Below, in pieces: positions 24,224-34,812 of a DNA stretch of 64,000 bases. Numbering within the stretch: the first letter of the stretch is position 1; each line of letters opens with the position of its first letter. The position numbers and the translations under genes were made by a program. This stretch comes from Actinomycetes bacterium (GTDB taxonomy: Bacteria > Actinomycetota > Acidimicrobiia > Acidimicrobiales > JAMCPL01). The DNA lies in contig JAKAWR010000004.1 in NCBI GenBank assembly GCA_021816935.1, positions 141,300 to 205,299 on the forward strand, read 5' to 3'. The notes beneath the pieces are model-generated. The model did no database searches. It was given only the letters and a program-made list of their open reading frames with translations, and had not been told where the DNA came from.

Positions 24224-27200
24224 GTGACGCTGGCAGCTCCTGTTCACTCCCCCGTTGACGCGCCCGCCACGGACCCCGCGTCCACTCCGGTGCCGTACCA
24301 CCCTCCGGTACCGAGCCCGCGACAGCGCCACCGGCCGCGTGGCGCGACGCATCTATTCGTGCGGGCGCTTCTGGGAGCGCTGGCTACCTCTTACAACCAC
24401 ATCCCACGCCTTCGCGAACAGCTACGCGGCGTAGACGGGTGGTTGGGTGTGACGATCGGCGTCCGCACACGATCCGCCTCGGTCTCGGCGGCGATACGCT
24501 TTCGCGACGGCCATGCCAGGACAATGAGCGGGGTACCGGAGGACGCTGACTGCGTGCTTGTGTTCAAGACGGGCAGGAAGGTCCGGTCCTTCCTCACCGG
24601 GACGACGACCGATCAGGTGTTCATGCTTCTGAAGAACGACTTCTACACGGAGGGCAGCTCGACCGGGCTCCTGATGTTCATCTACCTGATCTCGCTCGCC
24701 ATCGCCAAGAGGCAGGTGAAGACGATGCTCAGGGAAAAGGCAGCGGACGACGCCATCCGGCGTGAGCGCGCGGGCAGGACCGATCCGGACCTCGCCGGCC
24801 GGATGCAGGTTCGGGCCAGTACCCGCCTGTCGGCTACGCCAGTCGATCCCGGCGTCAAGTTGCTCGACGACCCCTACCTCAGCGTGTACTCGCTTGAAGA
24901 CTTCCCGCGCCTCGCCCGCTTCCTCGAGCGCCATCTCGAGCTCGACGCTGAGGTGTGCCCGGAACTGCCCCGCCTCGTCACGCAGTGGCATCGCACCCAC
25001 GGCTTCGAAGTGGACGAGCATGGCCGCCCGTGGCATCCGGTGATGCGAAAGGCCCTAGCGTATAAGTACCTGATGGCGAACCGTCGGCCGATCATTCACC
25101 CGGACGACCTCATAGCTGGGACGACCACGACGAAGGAGACCGGAGTCGTGGTCTATCCCGAGGGCCACGGCACGATGATCTGGAGCGAGCTGTTGACCGT
25201 GCCGCATCGGGCCCTCCAGCCCTACGGGATATCCGAGGAGACGCGGGAACTGCTCCACAAGGACGTCTTCCCGTACTGGTTGCACCGCAACTTCAAGGAG
25301 TGGGTACGCGACAACTATGGCTCGCCTCTGGGCCAGCGGATCGACGACCGTTTCGCGGTCTATTTCAACTGGAAGGCGGCCACGATATCGCATACCATCC
25401 CCGACTTCCCGAAGATCCTGCGTCTTGGCACCTCCGGGATAGTCGCGGAGATCGAGGCGGCGATTGCCGCGGATCCGGGCGAGCACGACCGCAACGTACA
25501 CCGGCGTTCGTTCATCCTGGCGCTGGAGGGCCTGGCCGCCTACTCGCGGAATCTCGCTGCCGAGGCCGCGCGCCTGGCCGCTGCCGAGAACGATCCGACC
25601 CGGCGCGGTGAGCTGGAGCGGCTTGCCGGGATATGTGCCCAGGTTGTCGTCGGCCCCGCACGCAGCCTCGACGAGGCCGTGAACGCGATGTGGATCACCT
25701 GGGTGGGGCTCCATATGGAGAGCACGAACGCGGGCTTGTCGATGGGGCGGCTCGACCAGTGTCTCCAGCCGTACTTCGAGGCGGACCTGGCCGGCATTGA
25801 CTCGCTGGCCGACATAGCAGCTTACGTGAAGAGGGCCCTCGAACTGGTCGGCGACCTGATGTTGCGCTGCACTGACCACCTGCCGCTCACTCCCGACGTC
25901 TCCAACCACTACTTCGGCGGCAGCTCCTCGGACCAGGCGATCACCCTCGGCGGGGTGACGCCCGAGGACGAGGACGCGGTGTGCGACATGACCTACATCT
26001 TCCTCAAGGCCACCGAGATGCTGAGCCTGCGGGACCCCAACGTAAATGCCCGGTTCCACCCCGGAAAGAACAGCGATACGTACCTGAAGCGCCTCTGCGA
26101 GGTCAACCTGATCACGGCCGCCACGCCGTCGCTCCACAACGACCAGGCGATCTTCGCCGCGCTGGAGCGTTACGGTGCAGCCCCCGAGGACGTCCGTAAC
26201 TGGTCGGCCACGGGCTGCGTGGAGCCCACGCTGTCGGGCAAGCACATAGGCCATACCAACTTCCAGATGCTCAGTCTGGTGGCCGCCCTGGAGATGGCGC
26301 TGAACAACGGGCGGCACCCGCTGATGGACTGGAAGGTGGGGCCGGACACCGGCTCGGTCGAGGCGGGCGACTTCGCCTGCTTCGAGGATTTCTTCGAGGC
26401 CTTCCGCACGCAGCTAGCGTTCCTGGTCGACCAGTCGATCCGGTACAACGAGATGCTCGGGAGGGCGCACCAGGCGCTCCGCCCGACGCCGATGCTGTCT
26501 TCGCTCATCGACGGCACTATCGAGAAGGGCAGGGACGTCACCTACGGGGGCGCCCGGTACAACAGCTCCGGCGCGGCCTGTATCGGTCTTGCCGACGTCA
26601 TCGACTCGATGCTCGTGATCGACAAGCTTGTCTTTGCCGATTGCCGGGTCGGCTTTACCGAGTTGAAGCGGGCTGTGGATTCTAACTTCGCCCACGACGG
26701 CGAGCTGCTGGCCCTGGTAAGGAACAAGGTAGGGCTTTTTGGCTCGGGCAATGCCGATGCCGTTGCCATGGGCAACCGGATCACGAAGATGGTCCAGGAG
26801 ATCTACGACGGCTACGTGAACTACCGGGGCGGCCGCTACAGGGCGGGTTTCTGGTCGATGTCGACCCATGTCTCCTTCGGTACGCTGGCGGGGGCGCTGC
26901 CCTCCGGGCGGCTAGCGGGAAAGCCTTTCACCCCGGGCCTCACCCCCCAGAGCGCAGCCTCGGTCAGCTTGCTCGACAACATGCGCGATGTGGCCCAGCT
27001 CGACCCTGCGAACATGCCCAACAACATCGCCTTCAACGTGAAGGTCGTGCCCGCGGCCGGTGAGAGCCGCGAGCAGATTGTCGACACGATGGCCGCGTAT
27101 GTGAAGAGCTACTTCCAACTCGGCGGCATGCAGATGCAGATGAACGTGGTCACCTCGGAGACGCTCCGTGACGCGATGGCGCATCCCGAGAACTATCGCA

Positions 27201-27298
27201 ACCTGCTTGTGCGGATTTCCGGCTACAACGCCTATTTCGTCACGCTGAACAAGGAAATGCAGCTTGAGCTGATCGAGCGTGCCGAGTACGGGCTGTAG
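24224..27298 (+). CDS. Glycyl radical enzyme fused to an N-terminal SCP2-like domain
   Basis: Residues about 45-165 look like an SCP2 sterol/lipid-carrier domain (VSAAIRFRDGHARTMSG, DCVLVFKTGRKVRSFLTG, LLKNDFYTEGSS). The rest (about 215-1024) is a pyruvate formate-lyase-like barrel: GCVEPTLSGKHIGHT supplies the catalytic Cys665 and Glu667, and RISGYNAYFV near the end supplies Gly1000. The GCVE form is shared by glycerol, choline and related C-X lyases/dehydratases, so an elimination or cleavage reaction is more likely than formate lyase chemistry. Usual enzymes of the family are about 800 residues; the extra length is the SCP2-like part, hinting at a lipid-like or CoA-bound substrate. The GTG start overlaps nothing; the activase lies directly upstream. 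The substrate is unknown. Confidence 0.9.
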   Translation: MTLAAPVHSPVDAPATDPASTPVPYHPPVPSPRQRHRPRGATHLFVRALLGALATSYNHIPRLREQLRGVDGWLGVTIGVRTRSASVSAAIRFRDGHARTMSGVPEDADCVLVFKTGRKVRSFLTGTTTDQVFMLLKNDFYTEGSSTGLLMFIYLISLAIAKRQVKTMLREKAADDAIRRERAGRTDPDLAGRMQVRASTRLSATPVDPGVKLLDDPYLSVYSLEDFPRLARFLERHLELDAEVCPELPRLVTQWHRTHGFEVDEHGRPWHPVMRKALAYKYLMANRRPIIHPDDLIAGTTTTKETGVVVYPEGHGTMIWSELLTVPHRALQPYGISEETRELLHKDVFPYWLHRNFKEWVRDNYGSPLGQRIDDRFAVYFNWKAATISHTIPDFPKILRLGTSGIVAEIEAAIAADPGEHDRNVHRRSFILALEGLAAYSRNLAAEAARLAAAENDPTRRGELERLAGICAQVVVGPARSLDEAVNAMWITWVGLHMESTNAGLSMGRLDQCLQPYFEADLAGIDSLADIAAYVKRALELVGDLMLRCTDHLPLTPDVSNHYFGGSSSDQAITLGGVTPEDEDAVCDMTYIFLKATEMLSLRDPNVNARFHPGKNSDTYLKRLCEVNLITAATPSLHNDQAIFAALERYGAAPEDVRNWSATGCVEPTLSGKHIGHTNFQMLSLVAALEMALNNGRHPLMDWKVGPDTGSVEAGDFACFEDFFEAFRTQLAFLVDQSIRYNEMLGRAHQALRPTPMLSSLIDGTIEKGRDVTYGGARYNSSGAACIGLADVIDSMLVIDKLVFADCRVGFTELKRAVDSNFAHDGELLALVRNKVGLFGSGNADAVAMGNRITKMVQEIYDGYVNYRGGRYRAGFWSMSTHVSFGTLAGALPSGRLAGKPFTPGLTPQSAASVSLLDNMRDVAQLDPANMPNNIAFNVKVVPAAGESREQIVDTMAAYVKSYFQLGGMQMQMNVVTSETLRDAMAHPENYRNLLVRISGYNAYFVTLNKEMQLELIERAEYGL

Positions 27299-27304
27299 CC
27301 CGCC

Positions 27305-27583
27305 TTAGAGCCTCAGCGGATAGGGATCTCGGGCTCGTCGCCCTCCAGGCGTCGCATTGCTGCGTTGGGGAATCGAGCTTCGCCATGCCTTCCACGCAAA
27401 CGTTCACCGGACGTTTGCGCAGTCAGGCACTCCAGCCTGCACCGGCCTTCCGGCCGGGCTTTGCGTGGCTTCGCCCCTGTCCTGTACTCGAACGTCCACC
27501 GGACGTTCTCGTTCCTCCGCCTTGCCCTACTCGCCTGGATGAACGACTCCCTGATCCAACCTCCCTATCCGCTGAGGCTCTTA
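27305..27583. mobile_element. MITE-like element, family 2 (279 bp)
   Basis: The ends are inverted: TAGAGCCTCAGCGGATAGGG on the left and its complement at 27563-27583 on the right, about 20 of 22 matching. Inside are GCTTCGCCATGCCT and a hairpin with 11-bp arms and an ACC loop (27395-27419), both nearly identical to those in family 1, plus a second palindrome GAACGTCCACCGGACGTTC at 27490-27507. The right end supplies the stop codon of the HD-GYP gene. No coding capacity is recognised. Confidence 0.78.
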
Positions 27584-28747
27584 CCAGTTGAAGGTTTCGC
27601 TCTCCGCTGCGAACTGCTTGACCCTCGCCATGAAAAGGTCGAAATTGGAGTCCTTGTACCGGCTGGCGATTGTTGCAAACTCGTCTTGCAGGATGTCGAA
27701 TGCATCGACGAGGGCGGGGTCGAAGTGACTGCCCTTGCCGTCCAGGATGATCTTAACGGCTTCCTCGTGCGGAATCGCATCCTTGTACACCCGCCGGCTG
27801 ATCAGCGCGTCGTACACATCCGCTACCGCCATAAGCCGGGCTGAAAGCGGTATGGTCGTGCCTGAGAGCCTGTCAGGATAGCCTGTTCCGTCCCACTTCT
27901 CGTGATGGCTGAGCGCGATCTCCTTGGCGCACGAAAGAAAGGCGACCTCGGCACCCAGGGCCAGTTCAGCCTGCTCCAGTGCGTCGTATCCGAGACGCGA
28001 GTGACGCTTCATGACCTCGAACTCCTTCGGCTCCAGGCGTCCGGGCTTGAGTAGGATGCGGTCGGGGATCCCCACTTTGCCTATGTCGTGTAGTGGCGCC
28101 GACTTGAAAAGCATCGATATCCGGTCGTTGTCGAGCTCGGTTGAGAATCGGGGATCCTGGCTCAGCTGCACTGCCAACGCTTTCACATAGTGCTGGGTCC
28201 GGCGAATGTGAGCGCCGGTATCGGCGTCTCGCGTCTCGGCCAGCGCGGCCAGGGCGAGGATGGCAACGTCCTGGATTGCGGCCACTTCTTTCGTGCGCCT
28301 GGCAACCTCCTGCTCCAGGAAAGCTGCCTTGTCGCGCAGGAAGTCGGCACTGGCCTTCAGCTTCAGGTGCGTGGCCACCCGGGCAAGGACGATCGGCGGG
28401 CTTATCGGCTTTGTCACGTAGTCGACCGCGCCCATTTCCAGCCCCATCCTCTCGTCCTCCACTGCCGCCTTTGCGGTGAGGAAGATTACGGGGATGAACT
28501 TGGTGACTGCTTCGGCTTTCAGGTGACGGCAGACTTCGTAACCGTCCATGCCCGGCATCATGATGTCGAGCAGGATCAAGTCCGGATGCGGCTCCGCCAA
28601 GGCGATGGCGAGCGCCCTCTCGCCCGACTTGGCCACCTGCACTCTGTAGCGGTCTTTGAGCAGCCCGCTCATCAGCTCCAGGTTGTCTGGCGTGTCGTCG
28701 ACTACCAAAACGGTCGATTTCTCGATGGCATTCCCTTCGGGCATCAT
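27581..28747 (-). CDS. Response regulator with HD-GYP domain (cyclic-di-GMP phosphodiesterase type)
   Basis: Residues about 10-130 are a receiver domain ([10 protein letters not shown], phospho-Asp in [16 protein letters not shown], Lys in YVTKPISPP). After a coiled linker comes an HD-GYP domain (about 175-375) with [14 protein letters not shown] and [16 protein letters not shown], so metal ligands are intact. Such proteins hydrolyse cyclic di-GMP on phosphorylation. The ATG overlaps the stop of the upstream hybrid kinase by 4 nt, making the kinase its probable partner. The stop codon lies in the end repeat of the family 2 element. Confidence 0.92.
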   Translation of the reverse strand: MMPEGNAIEKSTVLVVDDTPDNLELMSGLLKDRYRVQVAKSGERALAIALAEPHPDLILLDIMMPGMDGYEVCRHLKAEAVTKFIPVIFLTAKAAVEDERMGLEMGAVDYVTKPISPPIVLARVATHLKLKASADFLRDKAAFLEQEVARRTKEVAAIQDVAILALAALAETRDADTGAHIRRTQHYVKALAVQLSQDPRFSTELDNDRISMLFKSAPLHDIGKVGIPDRILLKPGRLEPKEFEVMKRHSRLGYDALEQAELALGAEVAFLSCAKEIALSHHEKWDGTGYPDRLSGTTIPLSARLMAVADVYDALISRRVYKDAIPHEEAVKIILDGKGSHFDPALVDAFDILQDEFATIASRYKDSNFDLFMARVKQFAAESETFNW

Positions 28748-31700
28748 AGGTAACCTCTTTGTGATATTGCCTCATCCAACGTGCTTGCCGCCCGTTCCAT
28801 GTCGAAGCTGCGCACTTGCGCCACCAGCACGTCGTACTCTGCCGGGAATGCGGCACGAAGAAGGTCCGTCTCGGCCTCCAGTACCTCCAAAGCTTCGGTG
28901 TCGCCGGCGGCCAGCAGCGCCACGAGCCCGCGGCACACCCCGCGCACGCTCTCCGGATCAATCCCGCTCCCCGTCAGGCCGGCAACATCGGGCCGGCGGC
29001 CGGCCGGCACCCAGGGGGCGCTGAGCGCTTCCGTCAGCTCGTCGAGCAGCGGCTCGAAGTCGTCCAGGAGGGTAATGACGGCATCAGGCTCCGCACCATC
29101 CCGGATTGCCGTTTCTACTATCTCTGCGGACTGCGCCACGGCGCCGGCGCCGATGGTGGCAGCCGCTCCCTTCAGGGTGTGGGCGATCCGCTCAGCGTCT
29201 TCACGCAATCCCCCTTCCAGAGCGGCCCGCATGGCCTGAGCGGCACCTGTCTGGCCGGCTGCGAACCTGGACAGCAGGTCCATGTAGAGAGAAACCTTTC
29301 CTGCAGCATGTGACAGTCCGAGCGCAGTATCCAGCCCGGCAACGTCTGGAAGCTGCAGTTGCGGCGCCACTCCGGCGGGATCCTCGCCTGGCGCAGCAGG
29401 GGGAGGCAGGTGATCTCCGGACGACCGGCCATACTCCCCATCCGGCCTTCCGGGTTCCGTGCTCAAGGTGCCGGCGGCGATCGACCTGGCGGGAGCGGAT
29501 GCGACCGCGACCGGCGCCGCCCCGATCCACTTGTCGAGCATAGCCGTCAGCGCCTCGGGGTCGATTGGCTTTGCGAGGTAGTCGTTCATGCCAGCGGCTT
29601 CACAGGCGTCGCGGTCAGCCTGAAGAACGTTCGCCGTCATCGCGACAATCGGTGTTGTGATTCCCAGCCGGCGCAGCTCCGTCGTGGCGGTAATGCCGTC
29701 CATCACGGGCATTTGCATGTCCATGAGGATGACGTCGTAAGCGCGCCGGCAGGCCAGATCAACGGCGATCTTGCCGTTCGCCGCGATCTCCACGCCGAAC
29801 CCGGCATCCTCGATCAGCTCGCTGGCCACTTGCTGGTTGAGGTCGTTGTCCTCCACAAGCAGTACCGCATACCCCCGTTCGGCGGGGCGGCTGCCCTCCT
29901 GCCCTGCTGGCTGCCCATCCTCCTGTCCCGGGCCACGCCCTTCGCCATTCTTCGCCTCGGACATCCACCGGACGTCCTCACCCCGCGCACCGCCTCCCGG
30001 CTCCCCCGCCGAGTACGATTCGCGGGACCCGTTGGCCAGCGTCTTCGTTATGCAGTTGAACAGTTCCGAGGGAGCTATCGGTTTCGCAAGCACCGCTTCG
30101 ATCTTGGTACCGGACGCGCTCCTAAGGCCGTCTTCTTCACCGTAAGCGGTGAGCATGATCATGCGCGGGGGCGACGAGAGCGTCATTTCGCCGATCCGCC
30201 TTGCGACCTCCACCCCGTCCATCTCCGGCATTTTCCAGTCAAGGAGGACCAGGTCGAATGGCTCGGTCGCGGCATCGGATCGTTCCACTGCGCTCAACGC
30301 GTCCGCCCCGCTGGCGGCCGTCTCTACCTCCAGTGTGAAACCCGAAAGCAGCTCTGACGCGATCTGGCGAGCGTTGTCGTTGTCGTCGACCACCAGCACG
30401 CGGCGACCGTTCAGGTCGAAGACTGGCGTGAGGGTACGCCTCCGCTCGCCCTTGCCGAGCCTGGCGGTGAACCAGAAGGTAGATCCTTCTCCGGGCACGC
30501 TCTCGACCCCGACGTCGCCCCCCATCAGTTCGGCGAGCTTCTTGGAAATCGCCAACCCAAGCCCGCTGCCACCGTACTTCCGCGTTGTGGAGGTATCGGC
30601 CTGCTGGAAGGTCTGGAACAGCTTCGCCTTCTCGCTCTCGGTAAGGCCTATGCCGGTGTCACGGACCTCGAAACGGAGAACGACCGCCTGGCCGGTGTCC
30701 TCGACAAGGCTCACCGAAATGCCGATCTCACCGGTCTCGGTGAACTTCACGGCGTTGTTGGCGTAGTTGGCAAGGATCTGGCTGAGTCGTAGCGGGTCGC
30801 CGACCAGGTAGTTGGGGACGTGCGGCCCAACCCTGCAGTAGAGCTCGAGCTCCTTGGTCTTGATCTTCTCGGCGACCAGGTTGACGACGTTCTGCAGTAC
30901 TGACTCGAGGTCGAGATCAGTTGTTTCGATGTCGAGCTTTCCAGCCTCCACCTTGGAAAAGTCGAGGATGTCGTTGATGATCCCCAGGAGATGCTGGCTG
31001 GACTGGCTCACCTTCTCCAGGTAGTCGCGCTGGCGGGGGTTCAGGTCAGTCTTGAGGGCAAGGTGCGTCAGACCGATGATGGCATTCATCGGGGTACGGA
31101 TCTCATGGCTCATATTCGCCAGGAAATCGGCCTTCGCCTGCCCTGCCCGTTCAGCCGCGTCGGTGGCAGCAGCCAGCTCCTCCTCGATACGTTTGTGCAC
31201 GCTCAGGTCGCTGACGATCTCGACAGCCCCAAGGATCCGGCCTTCGGCATTCCGGAGCGCGCTGGCGCGAGCCTGCACGTAGTGGTTTCCGCCCCTTGCG
31301 GGGGGAGTTATGACCGTCTCGCCGTGGACTATAGCGTCGTCACGCCGTAACCCCTCGTAGTTTCTGGCAATCTCGTCTTCGGACTTGTCCACGAGGTTGG
31401 CGATGATCGGGCGCCTCGTGCCGTAAAACGCGACTCCGGTTTCGAAGTTCCCCTTGCCGATGATGTCTTCGGCCTTGACGCCGGTCATGGCCTCGGCCGC
31501 CCGGTTCCAGTGGGTGACCACACCGTCGCTGTCGATGACGAAAGCCGCGTCGGGAAGGTTGTCGAGGATGGCCGCCAAGTTCCGGTGTGCCTGCGCAAGC
31601 CCTTCTTCCGCCCGCTTTCTGTCCGTGATATCGCTTACCCAGACGCTGACGCCGGGAGAACCCCGGTACTCGGTGTGCAAGAAGTCGACGGAGCAGTCGC

Positions 31701-32073
31701 GGACGTCCCCCAGGGGCCCGAACATCTGCATCTCGTCGTGGATGTGCTCTTCACCTTCCATCAGCCGGGCGACAATCCGATCGCGCCTGGCCAGATCCAC
31801 ATAAAGTCCGGAGGAGGGCATGCCGACTTCTACCCTGATGATCTCACGCAACCGGGGATTGACGTATTGTACGACTCCCTCGGTCGAGATGCCGATCCCT
31901 ACCGGAGCAGAGTCGAGGAATAACTGCAGGCGCTCCCTTTCGGACTCCGTGGAGACCGCAGCCCCCGTCGCAATTATCGGGGGCTCAGAACCTGGGCCCC
32001 CTGGCGAGTCCCCACTTTGGGGGGCATTGGCGACCTGGCCTCCAACGGGATTGTGTTCGCCGAAGGCGGTCAT
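28744..32073 (-). CDS. Hybrid sensor histidine kinase (PAS-PAS-HisKA-HATPase-REC-REC-HPt)
   Basis: The 1109-residue protein has two PAS domains (about 45-165, with a clear end at [13 protein letters not shown], and about 170-290), the phospho-His box [17 protein letters not shown] (about 325), an ATPase domain with NNAVKF, DTGIGL and [12 protein letters not shown], two receivers (phospho-Asp in [13 protein letters not shown] and [13 protein letters not shown]), and a C-terminal HPt domain ([11 protein letters not shown]). No transmembrane segment is visible, so it senses inside the cell, with PAS cofactor unknown. The layout is that of a BarA-type phosphorelay. The HD-GYP gene follows in overlap. 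The linker between receivers is Gly/Glu-rich and contains a palindrome (29959-29977). Confidence 0.95.
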   Translation of the reverse strand: MTAFGEHNPVGGQVANAPQSGDSPGGPGSEPPIIATGAAVSTESERERLQLFLDSAPVGIGISTEGVVQYVNPRLREIIRVEVGMPSSGLYVDLARRDRIVARLMEGEEHIHDEMQMFGPLGDVRDCSVDFLHTEYRGSPGVSVWVSDITDRKRAEEGLAQAHRNLAAILDNLPDAAFVIDSDGVVTHWNRAAEAMTGVKAEDIIGKGNFETGVAFYGTRRPIIANLVDKSEDEIARNYEGLRRDDAIVHGETVITPPARGGNHYVQARASALRNAEGRILGAVEIVSDLSVHKRIEEELAAATDAAERAGQAKADFLANMSHEIRTPMNAIIGLTHLALKTDLNPRQRDYLEKVSQSSQHLLGIINDILDFSKVEAGKLDIETTDLDLESVLQNVVNLVAEKIKTKELELYCRVGPHVPNYLVGDPLRLSQILANYANNAVKFTETGEIGISVSLVEDTGQAVVLRFEVRDTGIGLTESEKAKLFQTFQQADTSTTRKYGGSGLGLAISKKLAELMGGDVGVESVPGEGSTFWFTARLGKGERRRTLTPVFDLNGRRVLVVDDNDNARQIASELLSGFTLEVETAASGADALSAVERSDAATEPFDLVLLDWKMPEMDGVEVARRIGEMTLSSPPRMIMLTAYGEEDGLRSASGTKIEAVLAKPIAPSELFNCITKTLANGSRESYSAGEPGGGARGEDVRWMSEAKNGEGRGPGQEDGQPAGQEGSRPAERGYAVLLVEDNDLNQQVASELIEDAGFGVEIAANGKIAVDLACRRAYDVILMDMQMPVMDGITATTELRRLGITTPIVAMTANVLQADRDACEAAGMNDYLAKPIDPEALTAMLDKWIGAAPVAVASAPARSIAAGTLSTEPGRPDGEYGRSSGDHLPPPAAPGEDPAGVAPQLQLPDVAGLDTALGLSHAAGKVSLYMDLLSRFAAGQTGAAQAMRAALEGGLREDAERIAHTLKGAAATIGAGAVAQSAEIVETAIRDGAEPDAVITLLDDFEPLLDELTEALSAPWVPAGRRPDVAGLTGSGIDPESVRGVCRGLVALLAAGDTEALEVLEAETDLLRAAFPAEYDVLVAQVRSFDMERAASTLDEAISQRGYL

Positions 32074-32180
32074 CGCCTCACTGCCCGGCCGTTCGCAGGA
32101 CCCTGGTTAGTGGCCTGTCAAACGTGCAGCCCGAAAATAATTGCACTTGCAAATACTAGCAGTGAGCCCGCCTCTACGCA

Positions 32181-32822
32181 TCAGAGTACAGGTCCCTTCC
32201 GGTCCACCACGGTGCTTGCAGGCACGCTCTCCACGGACCTGGGCAGCACGCTTGGAGTCGTCATGCGCCTCCGGACAAGGAGGACCCGTACAATGACCAG
32301 CAGGCTCGCAAGGGTCAGGACGATCGCCGGGATCGCGGCGACGCCCCAGTGAATCCCGAAGTCATATACAGCCCACAGGCTCTCCGACAGTGCGGCCAGC
32401 ACCCACGTCGGCACCGATACCCCGGTAAGCGTTGCTCCAGGTCGTAGCGCCTCACCGACCGACGGCCATCCCAGGGCGATCGTCAGGATGGAGGCGGGGA
32501 CCCACAGGGAGTGCGATGCAACCAGGCCCTCCGCACCGATCGCCAGGATGCTGATCGAGAAGCCGGCCCACCAGCCAGGTCGCGGTCTCAACATGACGAG
32601 AACGGCGGTAGTCAGCAGGACTTCGGGAGCAGTACCGGCAACGGCCGGCCATGCATGGATCGACGCAGAGAACCACACCCAAGCGAAGGAGCTGGTAGCC
32701 CAGACTACATAGGTAGCAGCGCTCACCCCGTCGCGGTCGTGGGTGCGCAACAGCCTCCACGACTGCGGACCGACCATTACAAGTGCGAGGACCGCTGCGA
32801 CCGACCCGACGAGCGTGATCAC
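32181..32822 (-). CDS. PQ-loop (SWEET/MtN3-like) membrane protein
   Basis: The protein of 213 residues has about seven hydrophobic segments. The first half has GPQSWRLLRTHDRDGVS and the second carries a related helix triplet (AALSESLWAVYDFG), giving two three-helix units joined by a linker helix, as in PQ-loop transporters. Such proteins carry small solutes, sugars among them. The last 30 residues are a polar tail. The ATG has no strong ribosome site. It stands alone, upstream of (not co-directional with) the prenyltransferase. Confidence 0.65.
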   Translation of the reverse strand: MITLVGSVAAVLALVMVGPQSWRLLRTHDRDGVSAATYVVWATSSFAWVWFSASIHAWPAVAGTAPEVLLTTAVLVMLRPRPGWWAGFSISILAIGAEGLVASHSLWVPASILTIALGWPSVGEALRPGATLTGVSVPTWVLAALSESLWAVYDFGIHWGVAAIPAIVLTLASLLVIVRVLLVRRRMTTPSVLPRSVESVPASTVVDRKGPVL

Positions 32823-32990
32823 CGGGAAAGTCTACACCGCGGCGGATCCACTTCGGCTGTAGACCGGGGCTCTCCCCGCCCGGACAGATTCGTTAGCGTT
32901 CAGCGGCTCGCATCTCCTCGGCTGAGGGTCTGCTCCGGGTGTGGTTGATATTCTGTAAATGGCGTACGCCCCTCAGAAAGGATCGAAGCC

Positions 32991-34100
32991 ATGCCGAAGA
33001 AGTTGCCACCGGAGCTCAAGACTGACGTGGCCCGGGCCGCCCGCCGGGGTGATCCGACCATCGCCGCCGGATCGGGCCCGACGACCACGAAGAGGCCGCC
33101 GCCCCTTCTCTGGCTGGGAGCGCTCGCCGGTTTCTACAAACCGGACGCAGAGGCTCTTCGGTTGCTGGACCCCGTCTCGAAGTTCTTGTACGCGGCCCGC
33201 AGTGTCATCCTGGTAATCTCCGCTCAGGCTGCCGCCATCGCCGGTCTACTTGCCGCCAGGAATCACCGATTCAACACGGTGGCGTTCGTGCTGATCCTGG
33301 TAGGTTTCGTGGTCGTGCACATGATCAGCAACCTATCGAACGACTACTTCGGCTGGCGGCGCGGGCACGATACCTCCGACTCCCCGCGGATGCGATATAC
33401 AGTCCACCCACTCGCAAGTGGGGTCCTCGAGACGAGGACCCTTCTGGCCGGCCTCGGGATCCTGGCAATGCTGGGGTTGGGGATCACAGCGTTCTTCGCC
33501 ATTACGCGAGGGTGGGCGGCCGTTGGTTTGGCGGCGGCAGGCATGGCGCTCCTGTTGCTCTACGACGCGGTGCCGAAGCCGCTGAAGAGCATCGGGTTGG
33601 GAGAGATCGCCTCGTTTCTCGTGTGGGGCCCGCTCATGGTGGGTGGGGGCTACGCCATGATCGCCGGGCAGTTTTCCCGGACGGCATTCTTCGCCTCCGT
33701 CCCATACGGCCTCGGGGTCATGTCGATCCTTGTCGGCAAGCACATCGACCAGCTCGCATTCGACTCGGCGCACGGCAACCGGACCCTGCCTGTAGTGCTC
33801 GGAGAGCGTGGCGCACGCGTACTGAACCGAGGCGTGGTGGTCTTAATGTACGCAGTCACGGCTGCTCTCATCGGCACCGGACAGCTCACCCCCTTCACCG
33901 GGCTGGTCGCTGTTTCGCTTCCCCGCGCCCTTCACGCCGTGTCGATTATGGGCCAGAAGCGTCCCGCCGGTCCGCCGGCCGGCTATGTCGGCTGGCCTCT
34001 GTGGTATCACCGGGCCTGCCTACTCCACAATCGTCTCTTCGGGTGGCTCTACATCCTGGGGTTGGCTGTCGGGGCTCTCGCCCCCGGGGTCAAGCTGTGA
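32991..34100 (+). CDS. UbiA-family prenyltransferase (MenA-like)
   Basis: The 369-residue membrane protein has about eight helices and both Asp-rich motifs: NLSNDYFGWRRGHDTSDSPR after the second helix and HIDQLAFDSAHGNRTLPVVLG after the sixth. These bind prenyl diphosphate with magnesium. NDYFGW and GNRTLPVVLG are as in MenA, which prenylates 1,4-dihydroxy-2-naphthoate to make menaquinone, but other UbiA functions are not excluded. An N-terminal extension of about 65 residues is unusual. The ATG has AGAAAGG upstream. Confidence 0.82.
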   Translation: MPKKLPPELKTDVARAARRGDPTIAAGSGPTTTKRPPPLLWLGALAGFYKPDAEALRLLDPVSKFLYAARSVILVISAQAAAIAGLLAARNHRFNTVAFVLILVGFVVVHMISNLSNDYFGWRRGHDTSDSPRMRYTVHPLASGVLETRTLLAGLGILAMLGLGITAFFAITRGWAAVGLAAAGMALLLLYDAVPKPLKSIGLGEIASFLVWGPLMVGGGYAMIAGQFSRTAFFASVPYGLGVMSILVGKHIDQLAFDSAHGNRTLPVVLGERGARVLNRGVVVLMYAVTAALIGTGQLTPFTGLVAVSLPRALHAVSIMGQKRPAGPPAGYVGWPLWYHRACLLHNRLFGWLYILGLAVGALAPGVKL

Positions 34101-34326
34101 GCGGCCGGGAGGGACGGGGTCGAGCGCAATACCCGTTGCACTGTGCCCGGCATGGCCACATTGCAGCCTCGGCCCCGGCAAAGCATGACCGGGCCCGGCA
34201 GGTAACGGCGGTCGCCTGTCACGCCAGCCGGTCCAGCGACAACCCCGTCCTCTGGTCACGTCTCGAGCTTCTCGGCGAGGACGAGCACCTCCGGTGGCTG
34301 CTCCCGCCACCGAAGGCACGGGTGGC

Positions 34327-34812
34327 GTGAGCGAAGCCGACCCGAGCGACCCCGCCAGCGCTCGAGGCCACCACTCGGGGCCCCGCACGACCCGCTCGTG
34401 GCGGACTCCCATCCCCGCGGGTCGCTCAGTGAACATCGTCGCACCGCTCGGAATGCTCGGGGGGCTGGCCGTGCAGTTCCTGCTGGGCATGGTGCTCAAC
34501 CTGTACGTGACGATTCCCCACTTCGGCGCCGGCATGGCCGCGATGATGCGCGCCGGGCCGCTCGTGATGGCCCACGTGATGCTCGGGATGGTCCTCGCTG
34601 GTGGCGCACTGCTCGCGCTCGCGATGGCGCTCCCATGGGGACGGCGGGCCGTCGGCTGCGCCGCCGCTGGCCTTGCGGGCATCCTCGTCGCCGGGCTCGG
34701 CGGCCTGCTCTTCCTCCTGGGCGGCCAGACCAGCGGCACCTCCTACCTGATGGCGGTCGGCTTCCTCGTCGCCGTTGCCAGCTACGTCGCCGAGATCGTC
34801 ATCGTCAGATGA
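34327..34812 (+). CDS. Small four-helix membrane protein of unknown function
   Basis: After about 35 polar residues (SEADPSDPASARGHHSG) four hydrophobic segments follow (LGMLGGLAVQFLLGMVLNLYV, AHVMLGMVLAGGALLALAMAL, GCAAAGLAGILVAGLGGLLFLLG and LMAVGFLVAVASYVAEIVIV). A Gly/Met-rich loop between the first two contains PHFGAGMAAMM. I do not recognise a family. The GTG at 34327 is the most sensible start; an earlier GTG 11 codons upstream is in frame. It lies at the border of the decayed accessory region. Confidence 0.55.
   Translation: MSEADPSDPASARGHHSGPRTTRSWRTPIPAGRSVNIVAPLGMLGGLAVQFLLGMVLNLYVTIPHFGAGMAAMMRAGPLVMAHVMLGMVLAGGALLALAMALPWGRRAVGCAAAGLAGILVAGLGGLLFLLGGQTSGTSYLMAVGFLVAVASYVAEIVIVR

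Noticed and set aside
29959..29977. Palindrome GGACATCCACCGGACGTCC inside the hybrid kinase gene, like the element hairpins
   Set aside because: It has one mismatch, lacks the flanking element sequence and falls in a coding linker; likely chance, although the CCACCGGA centre is the same.
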